Source: Acetobacter sicerae
GTDB lineage: Bacteria > Pseudomonadota > Alphaproteobacteria > Acetobacterales > Acetobacteraceae
Length of the DNA stretch: 64,000 nucleotides
Direction of reading: 5' to 3'
NCBI RefSeq assembly: GCF_011516765.1
Contig: NZ_JAAABN010000001.1
Location: forward strand, 310,001 to 374,000
Shown: in pieces, positions 35,117 to 44,628 of the stretch
Layout: every line of letters starts with the position of its first letter
Numbering within the stretch: position 1 is the first letter of the stretch
Notes under the pieces: generated by a model
The model's input: only the letters and a program-made list of their open reading frames with translations
Told to the model about the DNA's origin: nothing
Databases searched by the model: none
Program-made: the position numbers and the translations under genes

Positions 35117-36535
35117 TCAATTTTGATTATTTCCAATCAGTCGCAAAGAAACATCGCTCATAATAGAACTGAATATGGACGTAATCGCAGTTTGAATGGC
35201 CGGGCCGTCGTCAGCCTCGAAAAAATCCTCATCGTCCGATGCGCAGGCCTGCATGGCTCCCTGCATTGAACCTGCCCCCGTCCCCAACAGCGGATTTATC
35301 AGAGAGTCATTGATTGAATAATATGTTGCCCAGACGGAAAATAATCTTATCCCGCTTTGTTTTATATTCTGACATGCCGCACTGTAATCGACATTTACAA
35401 CACGATAGCGCGTGTTCGGATCCTCATATATGTTGGTATACCCATCCCACACATCCTGAGCACCATCAGAAAGAAAAACAACATATGTCTTTCGTTTTGA
35501 TGACGATGACCCGTCCCCTATATTTGCAATAAGAGAAAGGGATTTATTCAGATAATCAGATGTATTTGTATATCCATAGTTGTAATCCTTAAAGTCATAA
35601 GGTGCGGACCCACTGTTATTCGCATTCGACCATTGGGTAGCATTTTCAATATCGATAGATGATGCAGCATTCATTGCTGCCGTCATGTCTGATGTTGAAT
35701 TAAGGAGCTGATTGAAATTTGTGCCGATCGTATTGATCGAAACTGTAATTTTGTCAGGATATTTTGAAGAATATTCAGACATATTTTCCATAAATTCTTC
35801 AAGGGCTTGATTAACGTAGTCTATTTTTAGATTTATGCCCTGCTGCTTTGCGTAGGCACGCATATCGCAAGGCCATTTTCTTGAAGATGATTTACGTGCG
35901 CCAGTAGCGTAACAGGACTCGGTAGAGACCCCGTAACCCTTCGGGTCATGGCAGGCAAATACGCATTGACTGCTTCCATTCTCCAAAGTGGATATAGCTG
36001 CAGGATCTCCTCCAATTGCCATGGAATTGGAGATATCCACTACAAAAACAATCTGAAAATAAGACTCCCCTTCATCCATCGCCGCTGTGGATTTGACTGT
36101 TATTGGCCCACTTGAATAGTTAAGTATATTTGAAATCAACAGTCTGGGCGTATAAGAAAGAGAAACCGAGACCGCTCCTGAAACAGAGGATGCAGGAATA
36201 TACTGAACTGTAACGGCTGGAACAGGCGAAATGCCGGCAGCCTGAACGTTCTGCATAACAGACTGTAGGGCTGTGGTCTCGGCAATCTGCTGAGCCGTCG
36301 TTTGTGCGCTACTGTCATTCAAATGACTGAACATGTAATTACTTGCGCTTTTCGTAGCCGACAAAGCAGCAGAGTCAGAAAAAGTCTGCAACCTTGCCTT
36401 GATAGCGACCATCTGAGAATAGTCGACCGCAGCAGCAACTGCGGTTAAGATAATCAGAGAACCAAACGCGGTAAAAATAATAACGCCGCCAGTCTGGTTT
36501 GAAATAAATTGGCGAAAGAGTTTTTTTCTGAACAA
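35117..36535 (-). CDS. TadG-like pilus protein with von Willebrand A domain
   Basis: 472 residues. N-terminal TadE/G-like signal-anchor: RQFISNQTGGVIIFTAFGSL, then an Ala-rich helix and VDYSQMVAIKARLQTFSDSA, typical of Flp-pilus associated TadG proteins. From about 160 a vWA domain follows with the MIDAS motif FVVDISNSM (Asp167, Ser169, Ser171) and a later VVFLSDGAQD. Thr/Ser/Asn-rich between. The gene is AT-rich and no other tad genes are near it, so it is an orphan, possibly an island gene. Confidence 0.78.
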   Translation of the reverse strand: MFRKKLFRQFISNQTGGVIIFTAFGSLIILTAVAAAVDYSQMVAIKARLQTFSDSAALSATKSASNYMFSHLNDSSAQTTAQQIAETTALQSVMQNVQAAGISPVPAVTVQYIPASSVSGAVSVSLSYTPRLLISNILNYSSGPITVKSTAAMDEGESYFQIVFVVDISNSMAIGGDPAAISTLENGSSQCVFACHDPKGYGVSTESCYATGARKSSSRKWPCDMRAYAKQQGINLKIDYVNQALEEFMENMSEYSSKYPDKITVSINTIGTNFNQLLNSTSDMTAAMNAASSIDIENATQWSNANNSGSAPYDFKDYNYGYTNTSDYLNKSLSLIANIGDGSSSSKRKTYVVFLSDGAQDVWDGYTNIYEDPNTRYRVVNVDYSAACQNIKQSGIRLFSVWATYYSINDSLINPLLGTGAGSMQGAMQACASDDEDFFEADDGPAIQTAITSIFSSIMSDVSLRLIGNNQN

Positions 36536-36620
36536 GACTGCATTCCGTGAAACAAACAGCCTGCCAAAATATAAATTTAATTATAAACAACGAATTAATT
36601 AAGTTCATATTTTTCAAATA

Positions 36621-37181
36621 TTATTCGGAAAAGTCCAGAGTGATCACATGCTGCCGGTCATCCACAATAACCAGACCAGACAATGCCAGTTTTGCTCCAT
36701 CATCCCTGAAACGTAATGTCAGCAGACCATCTGACAGCCGGCCTGTTCTGGCGATAGACACCTGAAGTGTTGCAGGCCCACGCCTCACAGCCGTCACTGT
36801 GACTGCCCCCTGCATATGGACCGGACGCGCAAGCAGCAGTCCCAGAGGTGTGTGTGAAAGACCCATGCGTGTCACGGCGCCTGTCTGGGGGTTATTGAGC
36901 ACAAGGTGACCGTCGCCCGCTGTAAGCGTCATGCCCCTCGGATTGGTGTAATCCAGCCTCAGCCGTCCGGGTTCATAATTGAGCGTCCCTGAGCCACGGC
37001 TTCCGTCAGGCCAGGTTTGCACGAACCAGCTTTGCAGGGTGGTCAGACCATTCAGGTAGTCCTCCACACGAGCGACATCCTGCTGATCCTGAGGCGTCAG
37101 GGTGAGGCTTGGTGTCTGGGAACAGGCCGCCAGCGCCAGTCCGGACAGCAGCGCACTTCTGCGGGAGAGCGTCCGCATCAT
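36621..37181 (-). CDS. LolA-like outer-membrane lipoprotein-sorting protein
   Basis: 186 residues. The signal peptide ends LALAAC with Cys20 in lipobox position, so it may itself be a lipoprotein, unlike E. coli LolA. The body has the LolA region: VEDYLNGLTTLQSWFVQ, GSGTLNYEPGRLRLDY, and VTAVRRGPATLQVSI. It would bind lipoproteins in the periplasm and pass them to the outer membrane. It overlaps the bolA stop by ATGA, so is translated with bolA. Confidence 0.8.
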   Translation of the reverse strand: MMRTLSRRSALLSGLALAACSQTPSLTLTPQDQQDVARVEDYLNGLTTLQSWFVQTWPDGSRGSGTLNYEPGRLRLDYTNPRGMTLTAGDGHLVLNNPQTGAVTRMGLSHTPLGLLLARPVHMQGAVTVTAVRRGPATLQVSIARTGRLSDGLLTLRFRDDGAKLALSGLVIVDDRQHVITLDFSE

Positions 37182-37486
37182 GCCGCCACCTCAGCCGGCG
37201 TGTTCAATGTCAGGGCCAGCGCGTGCAGACCGTCAGCAAACTCAGAATCGAGATATTTGTGAACAAGGCGCGACCGGGCAACGCGCGAAAGACCAGAAAA
37301 GGCGTCGCTCACAACCGTCAGGCGAAAATGAGTTTCCGATGAGCCCTCCTGCGGCCCGCGTGGACGCGCAATGTGGTGCGCATGCCTGTCGCTCTCATCG
37401 ATGATCTCCATACGAACCGGAGCGAGCTTCTCCTGCAGAAGTTCCATCACGCGCTGAGCCCGTGGACCCGTTGCAATACCAGCCAT
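37178..37486 (-). CDS. bolA: BolA-family protein
   Basis: 102 residues from ATG 37486 (AAGG upstream). Conserved features: PVRMEIIDESDRHAHHI with the His used for binding iron-sulphur glutaredoxin, HFRLTVVSDAFSGLSRVAR and RLVHKYLDSE. BolA proteins partner with monothiol glutaredoxins in iron-sulphur delivery. Gene order bolA next to a dnaJ-like gene and cobST is usual in Alphaproteobacteria. The lolA-like gene is coupled downstream. Confidence 0.93.
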   Translation of the reverse strand: MAGIATGPRAQRVMELLQEKLAPVRMEIIDESDRHAHHIARPRGPQEGSSETHFRLTVVSDAFSGLSRVARSRLVHKYLDSEFADGLHALALTLNTPAEVAA

Positions 37487-37571
37487 CGCCTTAATCTCCC
37501 GCCTTCTGCATGTCACTCTCCGTCAACAAGCCTCTTGCATCCGGACCATCGTGGCACACATAACAGGCTGC

Positions 37572-38177
37572 ATGAGCAGACGAAACACACGTCATCGGGC
37601 ATTTGATCCCGATCCGGATGCCCCGAGGCAATGTTGCGACGCCCCCGGCTGCGAGCAGGAGGCCGGCTATCGTGCGCCCAGATCCCGCGATAGTCTGAAC
37701 GAATATTTCTGGTTCTGTCTTCAGCACGTTCGCGAGTACAACGCTCGGTGGGACTATTACAAAGGCATGAGTTCGGCGCAGATTGAAGCTCATCTGCGGG
37801 CTGACATGTCCTGGGATCGTCCCTCATGGAAAATTGGGCATATCGGCCAGAAAGGCTTCAACGAGGAGGATGTGCTCGATCCCCTCGATATCCTCAACGC
37901 CTCCCGTGCCGATCGCGCCCGCCGCTACCGTCAGTCCCGCGAACCTAAAACGCCGGAACCCCTGCGCGAACCGCTTGCTACGATGGGGCTGCGTTGGCCC
38001 GTCTCTCTCGACGAGGTCAAAACGCGCTACAAGGCTCTTGCCAAGAAGCACCATCCGGACACCAATCATGGTGATCCACATGCCGAAGAGCGCCTGAAAG
38101 TCATCAATGTGGCTTACTCAACCCTTCGCACGCATTTCACCTCCAACATTGAGAGTGACCTCGAAAAATCTGCCTGA
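37572..38177 (+). CDS. J-domain protein, DnaJ-like
   Basis: 201 residues. The C-terminal J domain begins near 140: VKTRYKALAKKHHPDTNHG with the HPD motif. The N-terminal half has RQCCDAPGCEQEAGYRAPRS, a Cys-containing region, then EYFWFCLQHVREYNARWDYY, characteristic of the alphaproteobacterial family encoded before cobS. It is likely a co-chaperone for a specific client, possibly the cobaltochelatase. ATG 37572 is preferred over 37551. Confidence 0.88.
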   Translation: MSRRNTRHRAFDPDPDAPRQCCDAPGCEQEAGYRAPRSRDSLNEYFWFCLQHVREYNARWDYYKGMSSAQIEAHLRADMSWDRPSWKIGHIGQKGFNEEDVLDPLDILNASRADRARRYRQSREPKTPEPLREPLATMGLRWPVSLDEVKTRYKALAKKHHPDTNHGDPHAEERLKVINVAYSTLRTHFTSNIESDLEKSA

Positions 38178-38218
38178 TCGTGGCAGGGTCACTCTGAACA
38201 TTAACGAACGGATGCATC

Positions 38219-39211
38219 ATGAGCGCTGAGTCTGCTGACCTGATACCAACATCTGCGATCTCGGTTCCCGACCTTGAGGTCTCGGCGCGTGAGGTTTTCG
38301 GAATTGACAGCGACATCAAGGTTCCCGCCTTCTCGATCCGCACCGAGCATGTGCCCGAAATCGACACCAGCTACCGGTTCGATCACGACACGACGCTCGC
38401 GATTCTGGCGGGGTTCGCGTTCAACCGCCGCGTGATGGTGCAGGGCTTCCACGGCACCGGTAAATCCTCACACGTCGAACAGATCGCCGCGCGCCTGAAC
38501 TGGCCGTGCGTCCGTATCAACCTCGACAGCCATGTGTCGCGTATCGACCTGATCGGCAAGGACGCCATCGTCCTGAAAGACGGCCAGCAGGTGACGGAAT
38601 TCCGTGAAGGTCTGCTGCCATGGTGCCTTCAGCACCCATGCGCCCTTGTGTTCGACGAATACGATGCAGGGCGTCCGGACGTGATGTTTGTCATCCAGCG
38701 CGTGCTGGAAGTGGACGGCAACCTCACCCTGCTTGACCAGAACCGCGTCATCCGCCCCAACCCGTTCTTCCGCCTGTTCGCCACCGCCAACACGGTCGGC
38801 CTCGGTGATACGACCGGCCTGTATCACGGCACGCAGCAGATCAATCAGGGACAGATGGACCGCTGGAACATCGTCACCTCCCTGAACTATCTGCCGCACG
38901 AACAGGAAGTGGCGATCGTCACCTCCAAGCTGGGTATCGCCGCCGACGACAAGAAGATGCGCCAGACCATCGACAACATGGTCGCTCTGGCTGGCCTGAC
39001 GCGATCCGGCTTCATGGCAGGTGACATTTCCACTGTCATGTCGCCCCGCACGGTCATCGCCTGGGCTGAAAACCTGCGCATTTTTGGTGATCTGGCCTTC
39101 GCTTTCCGCGTGACGTTCCTGAACAAGTGCGATGAAGCCGAACGCAGCATGGTGGCTGAATACTATCAGCGCTGCTTCAACGCCGATCCCATGGGCAAGC
39201 GCAAGAACTGA
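38219..39211 (+). CDS. cobS: Cobaltochelatase subunit CobS (AAA+ ATPase)
   Basis: 330 residues. With CobT it forms the ATPase that drives cobalt insertion by CobN into hydrogenobyrinate diamide (aerobic cobalamin route). Walker [10 protein letters not shown] (76-84) and Walker [12 protein letters not shown] (142-152) are visible; the N terminus has the CobS domain. 20 bases before cobT, in one operon. cobN is not in the window. A dnaJ-like gene precedes it. Confidence 0.94.
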   Translation: MSAESADLIPTSAISVPDLEVSAREVFGIDSDIKVPAFSIRTEHVPEIDTSYRFDHDTTLAILAGFAFNRRVMVQGFHGTGKSSHVEQIAARLNWPCVRINLDSHVSRIDLIGKDAIVLKDGQQVTEFREGLLPWCLQHPCALVFDEYDAGRPDVMFVIQRVLEVDGNLTLLDQNRVIRPNPFFRLFATANTVGLGDTTGLYHGTQQINQGQMDRWNIVTSLNYLPHEQEVAIVTSKLGIAADDKKMRQTIDNMVALAGLTRSGFMAGDISTVMSPRTVIAWAENLRIFGDLAFAFRVTFLNKCDEAERSMVAEYYQRCFNADPMGKRKN

Positions 39212-39231
39212 CGACAGGAAAAAGACAGGAC

Positions 39232-41136
39232 ATGGCCGAACGTCCCCGTTCTTCCCAGACTCCTCCCACAGTGAATGATGCGGCTGACAAGGCCGAGGCG
39301 TTCCGGCGTGCGACGGTCGGGGCTATTCGCGCCATGGGCGGACGGCCTGACACCAACGTCACCTTCCACTCAGGGAACATGCCGCCTAGTCCTCTGGATC
39401 AGGAAGGACCGATCCGCCTGCCCCAGCCTTCGCGTCATGCGACGGATGAGGAAGCCACCCGCATCCGTGGGGCTGCTGACTCTGAAGCCCTGAAAATCAG
39501 GCATCACGACGCGGAGTTTCATCGGTCTCATCAGCCGGATGACGGGGCCGCGCGTGCTGCTTACGACGCGCTGGAACTGGCGCGTGTTGAATCAGTCGGC
39601 TCACGTCACATGCTCGGTGTGGCGGCCAATCTGGACCAGAAGCTGGAGCAGGAATGTCGTGACATCGGCGTGTCGCACATGTCCAGCAAGGAGCAGCTTC
39701 CTACGGCTTTTGCGCTTGGCCTACTTGCTCGCGCCAAGCTCAGTGGACGGCCTGTGCCGGAAATTGTCCGTCCTTTGCTTGACGACTGGAGCCGCACGCT
39801 TTCGCCCGACGCCGTGAAAGCGCTTGAAGCGCTCAACGCCGTGCAGGACGATCAGGCCGCCTATTCCAGGGCGTCGCAGAAGCTGATGGCCGCGTGTTCC
39901 CTCGTTGAACTCGATAACGAGCAGCCGGAAAACGACGAAGACGGAGAGGATGATGCGACCGGAGAGGATGAAGACGGCGCGGACGAGCCGCCTGCCTCAC
40001 CGGAAGAGCAGCCGCCGACCGATGAAATGGAAGAAGAGCAGGCGGGCGCTGAACCACAGCTGATGGATGGAAGCGGCGAAACCGGTGATCCGGATGAAGC
40101 TGCCGATACCGAAGCTGGCGACACCGACGGAACTGGTGAACCTTCCGGCCCCAATGAAGGACGACCTGCCACCCCCGGTGACACCGCTTCCGGTTACCAT
40201 GCCTACACCACCCAGTTTGATGAAGAAGTTGCGGCAGAGGATCTGTGTGACGAAGACGAACTGACACGCCTGCGCCAGCAACTGGACGTGCAGCTGGCGG
40301 CACTGACCGGCGTCATTTCACGACTGGCCAACCGCCTGCAACGCAAGCTCCTCGCCCAGCAGACACGCTCATGGAACTTCGATCTGGAAGAAGGCATCCT
40401 TGATGCCGGGCGTCTCTCGCGGATCGTCGTCAACCCCACCCTCTCCCTGTCCTACAAGCAGGAAAGCGAAACGGAATTCCGCGATACCGCCGTCACGCTT
40501 CTGATCGACAACTCCGGTTCCATGCGCGGACGACCGATTTCCGTGGCGGCCATGTGCGGCGACATCCTCGCCCGCACTCTTGAGCGTTGTGGTGTGAAAG
40601 TGGAGATCCTCGGCTTCACCACGCGTGCATGGAAAGGTGGCCAGAGCCGTGAGAAATGGACAGGCGACGGCAAGCCCAAAAACCCCGGACGGCTGAACGA
40701 TCTGCGTCACATCATCTACAAGGCGGCGGACACCCCGCTGCGACGGGCACGGCGCAATCTCGGACTGATGCTCCGGGAAGGCCTGCTCAAGGAAAACATT
40801 GACGGCGAGGCGCTTCTCTGGGCGTCCCGTCGCCTGCGCAGCCGTCCGGAACAGCGCCGTATCCTGATGGTGATTTCGGACGGCGCGCCCGTGGACGACA
40901 GCACCCTGTCGGCCAATCCTAGTTCCTATCTGGAAGACCATCTGCGTGAGGTCATTACGGCCATCGAAAGCCGCAGCGAGGTCGAACTGGTCGCCATCGG
41001 CATCGGGCATGACGTGACGCGTTATTACCGGCGCGCCGTCACCATCACCGACGCCGAAGAGCTTGGTGGCACGATGATGAAAAAGCTGTCCGAACTGTTT
41101 GACGAGGGCACACGCCGCTCGGGCCGTTCAGCCTGA
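39232..41136 (+). CDS. cobT: Cobaltochelatase subunit CobT
   Basis: 634 residues: N-terminal helical domain, a strongly acidic Asp/Glu-rich linker (about 230-320), and a C-terminal vWA domain with MIDAS DNSGS (426-430) in [15 protein letters not shown]. This is the CobT architecture; CobS/CobT form stacked hexamers that contact CobN. Its end overlaps the end of the converging decarboxylase gene by nine bases. Confidence 0.95.
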   Translation: MAERPRSSQTPPTVNDAADKAEAFRRATVGAIRAMGGRPDTNVTFHSGNMPPSPLDQEGPIRLPQPSRHATDEEATRIRGAADSEALKIRHHDAEFHRSHQPDDGAARAAYDALELARVESVGSRHMLGVAANLDQKLEQECRDIGVSHMSSKEQLPTAFALGLLARAKLSGRPVPEIVRPLLDDWSRTLSPDAVKALEALNAVQDDQAAYSRASQKLMAACSLVELDNEQPENDEDGEDDATGEDEDGADEPPASPEEQPPTDEMEEEQAGAEPQLMDGSGETGDPDEAADTEAGDTDGTGEPSGPNEGRPATPGDTASGYHAYTTQFDEEVAAEDLCDEDELTRLRQQLDVQLAALTGVISRLANRLQRKLLAQQTRSWNFDLEEGILDAGRLSRIVVNPTLSLSYKQESETEFRDTAVTLLIDNSGSMRGRPISVAAMCGDILARTLERCGVKVEILGFTTRAWKGGQSREKWTGDGKPKNPGRLNDLRHIIYKAADTPLRRARRNLGLMLREGLLKENIDGEALLWASRRLRSRPEQRRILMVISDGAPVDDSTLSANPSSYLEDHLREVITAIESRSEVELVAIGIGHDVTRYYRRAVTITDAEELGGTMMKKLSELFDEGTRRSGRSA

Positions 41137-42615
41137 GCGGCGCTTTGCGGCAAAGCTGAGAACAGCATCCACCATCCGGTCGACATCCGCCGCCATTGTT
41201 CTGTGATTGACGATGGCGGCCCGGATCACCAGATGCCCGTCGATGCGTGTCGTCGAGGGAGCTGCCAGCCCGGACTCCTGAACATCCTTCACGACCTCGC
41301 CATTCAGATGGTCGAGCTGCTCTTCCGTCAGGGCAGGATCACGAAGCCGGAAGCAGACGATATCCAGCGTTACAGGCGCCATGAGTTCGAGCTTCGGTTC
41401 GGAGGCCACGCGCTCCGCAAGATGGCGGGCGACGGCGCAGCACTGATCCACCATCTTCCCAAGCCGGTGCGTGCCATAGACGGATAACGTCGCCCAGACT
41501 TTCAGCGCCCTGAAGCCCCGCGACAGATCCGGACCAAGATCGCAAAACCACGGAGCCCCCGCGGCTAACCCGCGGTCTTCCCGCGAGAGATAGGACAGGG
41601 TCTGCGCAAAAGCCGCGGCATGCTTTGCAGGATCTCGCACGATCGCACAGCCGGCGTCATAGGGCACCTGCGCCCATTTGTGAAAATCGAACGCAAGGCT
41701 GTCGGCCTTCTCAAGCCCTGACAACGCTTCCTTGAAACGTGGCGAGAGCGCCGCCATCGCACCGAAAGCGCCGTCCACATGGAACCACAGGCCCGCTTCG
41801 GCAGCGATTCCGGCAATGGTATCCAAGGGGTCGATCGCGCCCACATCAACCGTTCCCGCAGTTCCGACCACAAGAAACGGCTCAAGGCCTGCTTCCCTGT
41901 CTGCGGCGATCATGGCCTGCAGAGCCGCTGTATCCATGCGGAAAGTCTTGTCCAGAGGAACCAGACGGAGCGCATCGGAACCAAGGCCGGCAAGATCAAA
42001 CGCCCGGCTGACGCATCCGTGGGCGCTCCGGGCGGCATATCCCACCAGAGACCGCCCCCCAACACCATTTTTCCTCAGGGACAGGCCATCTTTGGCAGCG
42101 CGACTGGCGACGATGACGGCAATAAAATTCGCCATTGAAGAGCCTGTGACAAACAGGCCTGAAGCCGTCTCAGGAAACCCCATCAGGGTCGCAGCCCAGC
42201 GAATGACCATGCGCTCGACTTCTACCGGCGCATGATCCCGACCGCCCAGATTGGCGTTCAATCCAGCCGCGAGCATTTCCGCCAGCATACCAACCGGCGT
42301 CCCGCCGCCATGCACCCACCCCATGAAGCCCGGATGCCGGTTTCCTACGCTGTAAGGCAGGACCGTCTCCCTGAACGCTTCCCCAAAGGTCGCAGCGTCC
42401 ATTCCATGTTCGGGCACTGACGCGTGACGAAAGCCGGATCGCATGTCGTCGGGCAACGGCTGCCAGACAGGATGTTCCCTGATATCCCTTAGATTATCGA
42501 ACATCATGTCGAGCATATGATGGCCTGTGGCGCGGAGCCTGTCCCAGTCTGCTCCCTGCGGGTCAAGAGAAAGGAACGGGTCGGTATCATCCACCATGGG
42601 CACAGGCTTTCTCAA
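41128..42615 (-). CDS. PLP-dependent amino acid decarboxylase (AADC/DDC group II)
   Basis: 495 residues. The PLP lysine motif is [15 protein letters not shown] with Lys313; [38 protein letters not shown] are the expected fold-I elements. Related enzymes decarboxylate aromatic amino acids or glutamate. The exact substrate cannot be decided. Related proteins in acetic acid bacteria are often annotated as aromatic-L-amino-acid decarboxylases. Independent unit, convergent with cobT. Confidence 0.87.
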   Translation of the reverse strand: MRKPVPMVDDTDPFLSLDPQGADWDRLRATGHHMLDMMFDNLRDIREHPVWQPLPDDMRSGFRHASVPEHGMDAATFGEAFRETVLPYSVGNRHPGFMGWVHGGGTPVGMLAEMLAAGLNANLGGRDHAPVEVERMVIRWAATLMGFPETASGLFVTGSSMANFIAVIVASRAAKDGLSLRKNGVGGRSLVGYAARSAHGCVSRAFDLAGLGSDALRLVPLDKTFRMDTAALQAMIAADREAGLEPFLVVGTAGTVDVGAIDPLDTIAGIAAEAGLWFHVDGAFGAMAALSPRFKEALSGLEKADSLAFDFHKWAQVPYDAGCAIVRDPAKHAAAFAQTLSYLSREDRGLAAGAPWFCDLGPDLSRGFRALKVWATLSVYGTHRLGKMVDQCCAVARHLAERVASEPKLELMAPVTLDIVCFRLRDPALTEEQLDHLNGEVVKDVQESGLAAPSTTRIDGHLVIRAAIVNHRTMAADVDRMVDAVLSFAAKRRSG

Positions 42616-42742
42616 GAAATGGGCTGGCAGGAAACTTAGGCGATCACTACGCTTTCATACAGAACCGAGTTGAAGAAAACCAATGCAGGCCAGTCTGATA
42701 CCTGTCAGTGACTGATGCCCACAATCTGGAGCGAGGCCAATC

Positions 42743-43528
42743 ATGCTGTTCGACGGTTTTGCTCTCACAACCAGGACTGTGAACGGCGTTTCTTACCGTT
42801 GTTGCCTTGGCGGCAGTGGCACGCTCCTCGTGCTCCTGCATGGTCGGCCAGAAACGCACGCCATGTGGCATAAGATCGCTCCAGCCCTTGCTGCCCATTA
42901 CACGGTGCTGTGTCCGGATCTGCATCCTGAGCGCACTCTCGCCCAGCAGGCTGACGATCTGCTCGGTCTGGCCGACAGTTTCGGCCATGAAAGCCTCATT
43001 CTGGCTGGACAGGATTATGGCGCGCGGGTCGCGTGCGAGGTCGCTGGATTGGAACCCTCTCGCGTGAAGGCTCTGATTCTGCTTGAGGCCCTGCCCGGCC
43101 CGGATCACACCGGTCGGGATGATATGGCGTTTTCCCTGACACAATATGAAAGTTGCTGGTTTGGGCAACTGCACCCCAAGCCGGAGGCCAATGCAGTCCA
43201 GGTCCCTGCTGAGTGGCTGGATGACCCTGTCTCAGGAGACAGTTTCTTCTCTCCAGAGGCTGTAAAAGACTATCTCTCCGCGCCGGTATGGCGAAGTAGC
43301 ACGCCCTTTTCATGGCCAGCTTCGCGCCCCGATCTCCACTGTCCCGTTCTTGTTCTTTGGGGTGAAAAAGGGCGTATTGGAGGATGGTATAATCCTGTTG
43401 TGCCCTGGCAGGAGGTCTCGACCGGCAAAGTGACCGGCCAGGCGCTTTCGGGCGAACATTTTCTTCCGGAAGAAGCGCCGCAAGAAACACTTGCGGCCGT
43501 TCAGGATTTTCTGGCCAGCACACTATGA
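42743..43528 (+). CDS. Alpha/beta hydrolase, haloacetate dehalogenase-like
   Basis: 261 residues. VLLHGRPETHAMWHKIAPAL oxyanion region, then LAGQDYGARVACE, where the nucleophile-elbow residue is Asp91 as in haloacid and fluoroacetate dehalogenases and epoxide hydrolases. The catalytic His is in GEHFLPEEAPQETL (His239), and LVLWGEKGRIGGWYNP matches the C-terminal part of that group. The His-Trp halide pair is replaced by CW (ESCWFG), so the true substrate may differ. Single gene. Confidence 0.8.
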   Translation: MLFDGFALTTRTVNGVSYRCCLGGSGTLLVLLHGRPETHAMWHKIAPALAAHYTVLCPDLHPERTLAQQADDLLGLADSFGHESLILAGQDYGARVACEVAGLEPSRVKALILLEALPGPDHTGRDDMAFSLTQYESCWFGQLHPKPEANAVQVPAEWLDDPVSGDSFFSPEAVKDYLSAPVWRSSTPFSWPASRPDLHCPVLVLWGEKGRIGGWYNPVVPWQEVSTGKVTGQALSGEHFLPEEAPQETLAAVQDFLASTL

Positions 43529-43579
43529 ATCGAGCAGGCAGTTTACTGTAGCTCGAACAATTTCAAACCTCAGCGTCTC

Positions 43580-44422
43580 TTAACCGAACAGGGAGGAAAC
43601 AAGAGAAGTGCCGCTGGAGGTAATGCCGAACAGACTGAGAGTAGGATCCGTTGATCCATCCGAACCATAAAGTGACAGCATTGTAGTCGGCTTGGTGACC
43701 GTCTGCGGATTGAACTGAAGGATGGCCAGATAACGCTCTGCGTATTTCTGAATATTCGCTTCAGATGAAAAATCAGACGCTTTATATGTTTTTGTAATCA
43801 GCCGCTTCTGTTCATCGTAGTCCAGAACACCGAACTGAGTGGGATTATATCCGCTGACGGTTTCAACAACTTTCAGAAGGGTAGCATCAGACATGATCTG
43901 GTCGACCGTCATGCCGGTTGTCATTGTTCTCGTGAAATAAAGGGCGTTACCAACACCGGACGTGCTCTGCTGCGCTTCCAGTGCGGTTTCATAGGATTTC
44001 TCTTCATATTTCGTGACGATCGAATCAACAGTCGACTGATCAGCGAAAGGCGATGTTGTCGAAGCTGAAGATCCGCTTGTATCGAATGCTGAAAAGGCTT
44101 TTGCAAAGGCTGTCCAAGCCGCATTGCCTGATTTGGCCGACACAGACTTGGGATCCGTCGGATCCTGCGTGAGAAGGTCTTTCACCAGCGCTGTAGAGTT
44201 CTGAATCGATCCAAGCCCATAGGCGCCAAGAACGACAGAAAGCGCCTTGTAGTTTTTCATCAAGGCGGAAGCGGAGGTGATTGTTACGGCGTCTTTCTCA
44301 AAGGACGACGTATAGTTTGTCACCGTCGCATCTGTCTTGGCATAGTCGGAAGCTGATTTTGCCTCATCCTTGAGATCATGCTCATACAGGGCGACAGGTG
44401 ACAGACCGGTGATAACAGACAT
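43580..44422 (-). CDS. DUF1217-family protein
   Basis: 280 residues without signal peptide or membrane helix. Blocks AKTDATVTNYTSSFEKDAVT, SVVLGAYGLGSI and LLTQDPTDPKSVSAKSG, and YAERYLAILQFNP identify DUF1217, a helical, Ser/Thr-rich family mostly encoded next to flagellar genes (rod or FliK-related). No flagellar genes are near it here, so its context is orphan. Confidence 0.8.
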   Translation of the reverse strand: MSVITGLSPVALYEHDLKDEAKSASDYAKTDATVTNYTSSFEKDAVTITSASALMKNYKALSVVLGAYGLGSIQNSTALVKDLLTQDPTDPKSVSAKSGNAAWTAFAKAFSAFDTSGSSASTTSPFADQSTVDSIVTKYEEKSYETALEAQQSTSGVGNALYFTRTMTTGMTVDQIMSDATLLKVVETVSGYNPTQFGVLDYDEQKRLITKTYKASDFSSEANIQKYAERYLAILQFNPQTVTKPTTMLSLYGSDGSTDPTLSLFGITSSGTSLVSSLFG

Positions 44423-44628
44423 GACAGACCTCCATCAGCCGGCTTTTCCGGCGTTTGCGTCTGCCCGCAGGGTGCCGCACCATTACTAACAACCAGTTAA
44501 GCTCATATTCGCAAAACAGACATCCGGGCTTCATTTTAAGCTTGGCGACACGAAATTTTCTTGCTCTTCTGTAACGAACTTCTCCGGACGGGCTACGTTT
44601 TCCAGGAGATAAGCGGTCAGGAGCACGA

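Noticed and set aside
41128..41136. Nine-base overlap of cobT and the decarboxylase gene as a possible sequencing error
   Set aside because: Both C termini look complete for their families, and short convergent overlaps are common.
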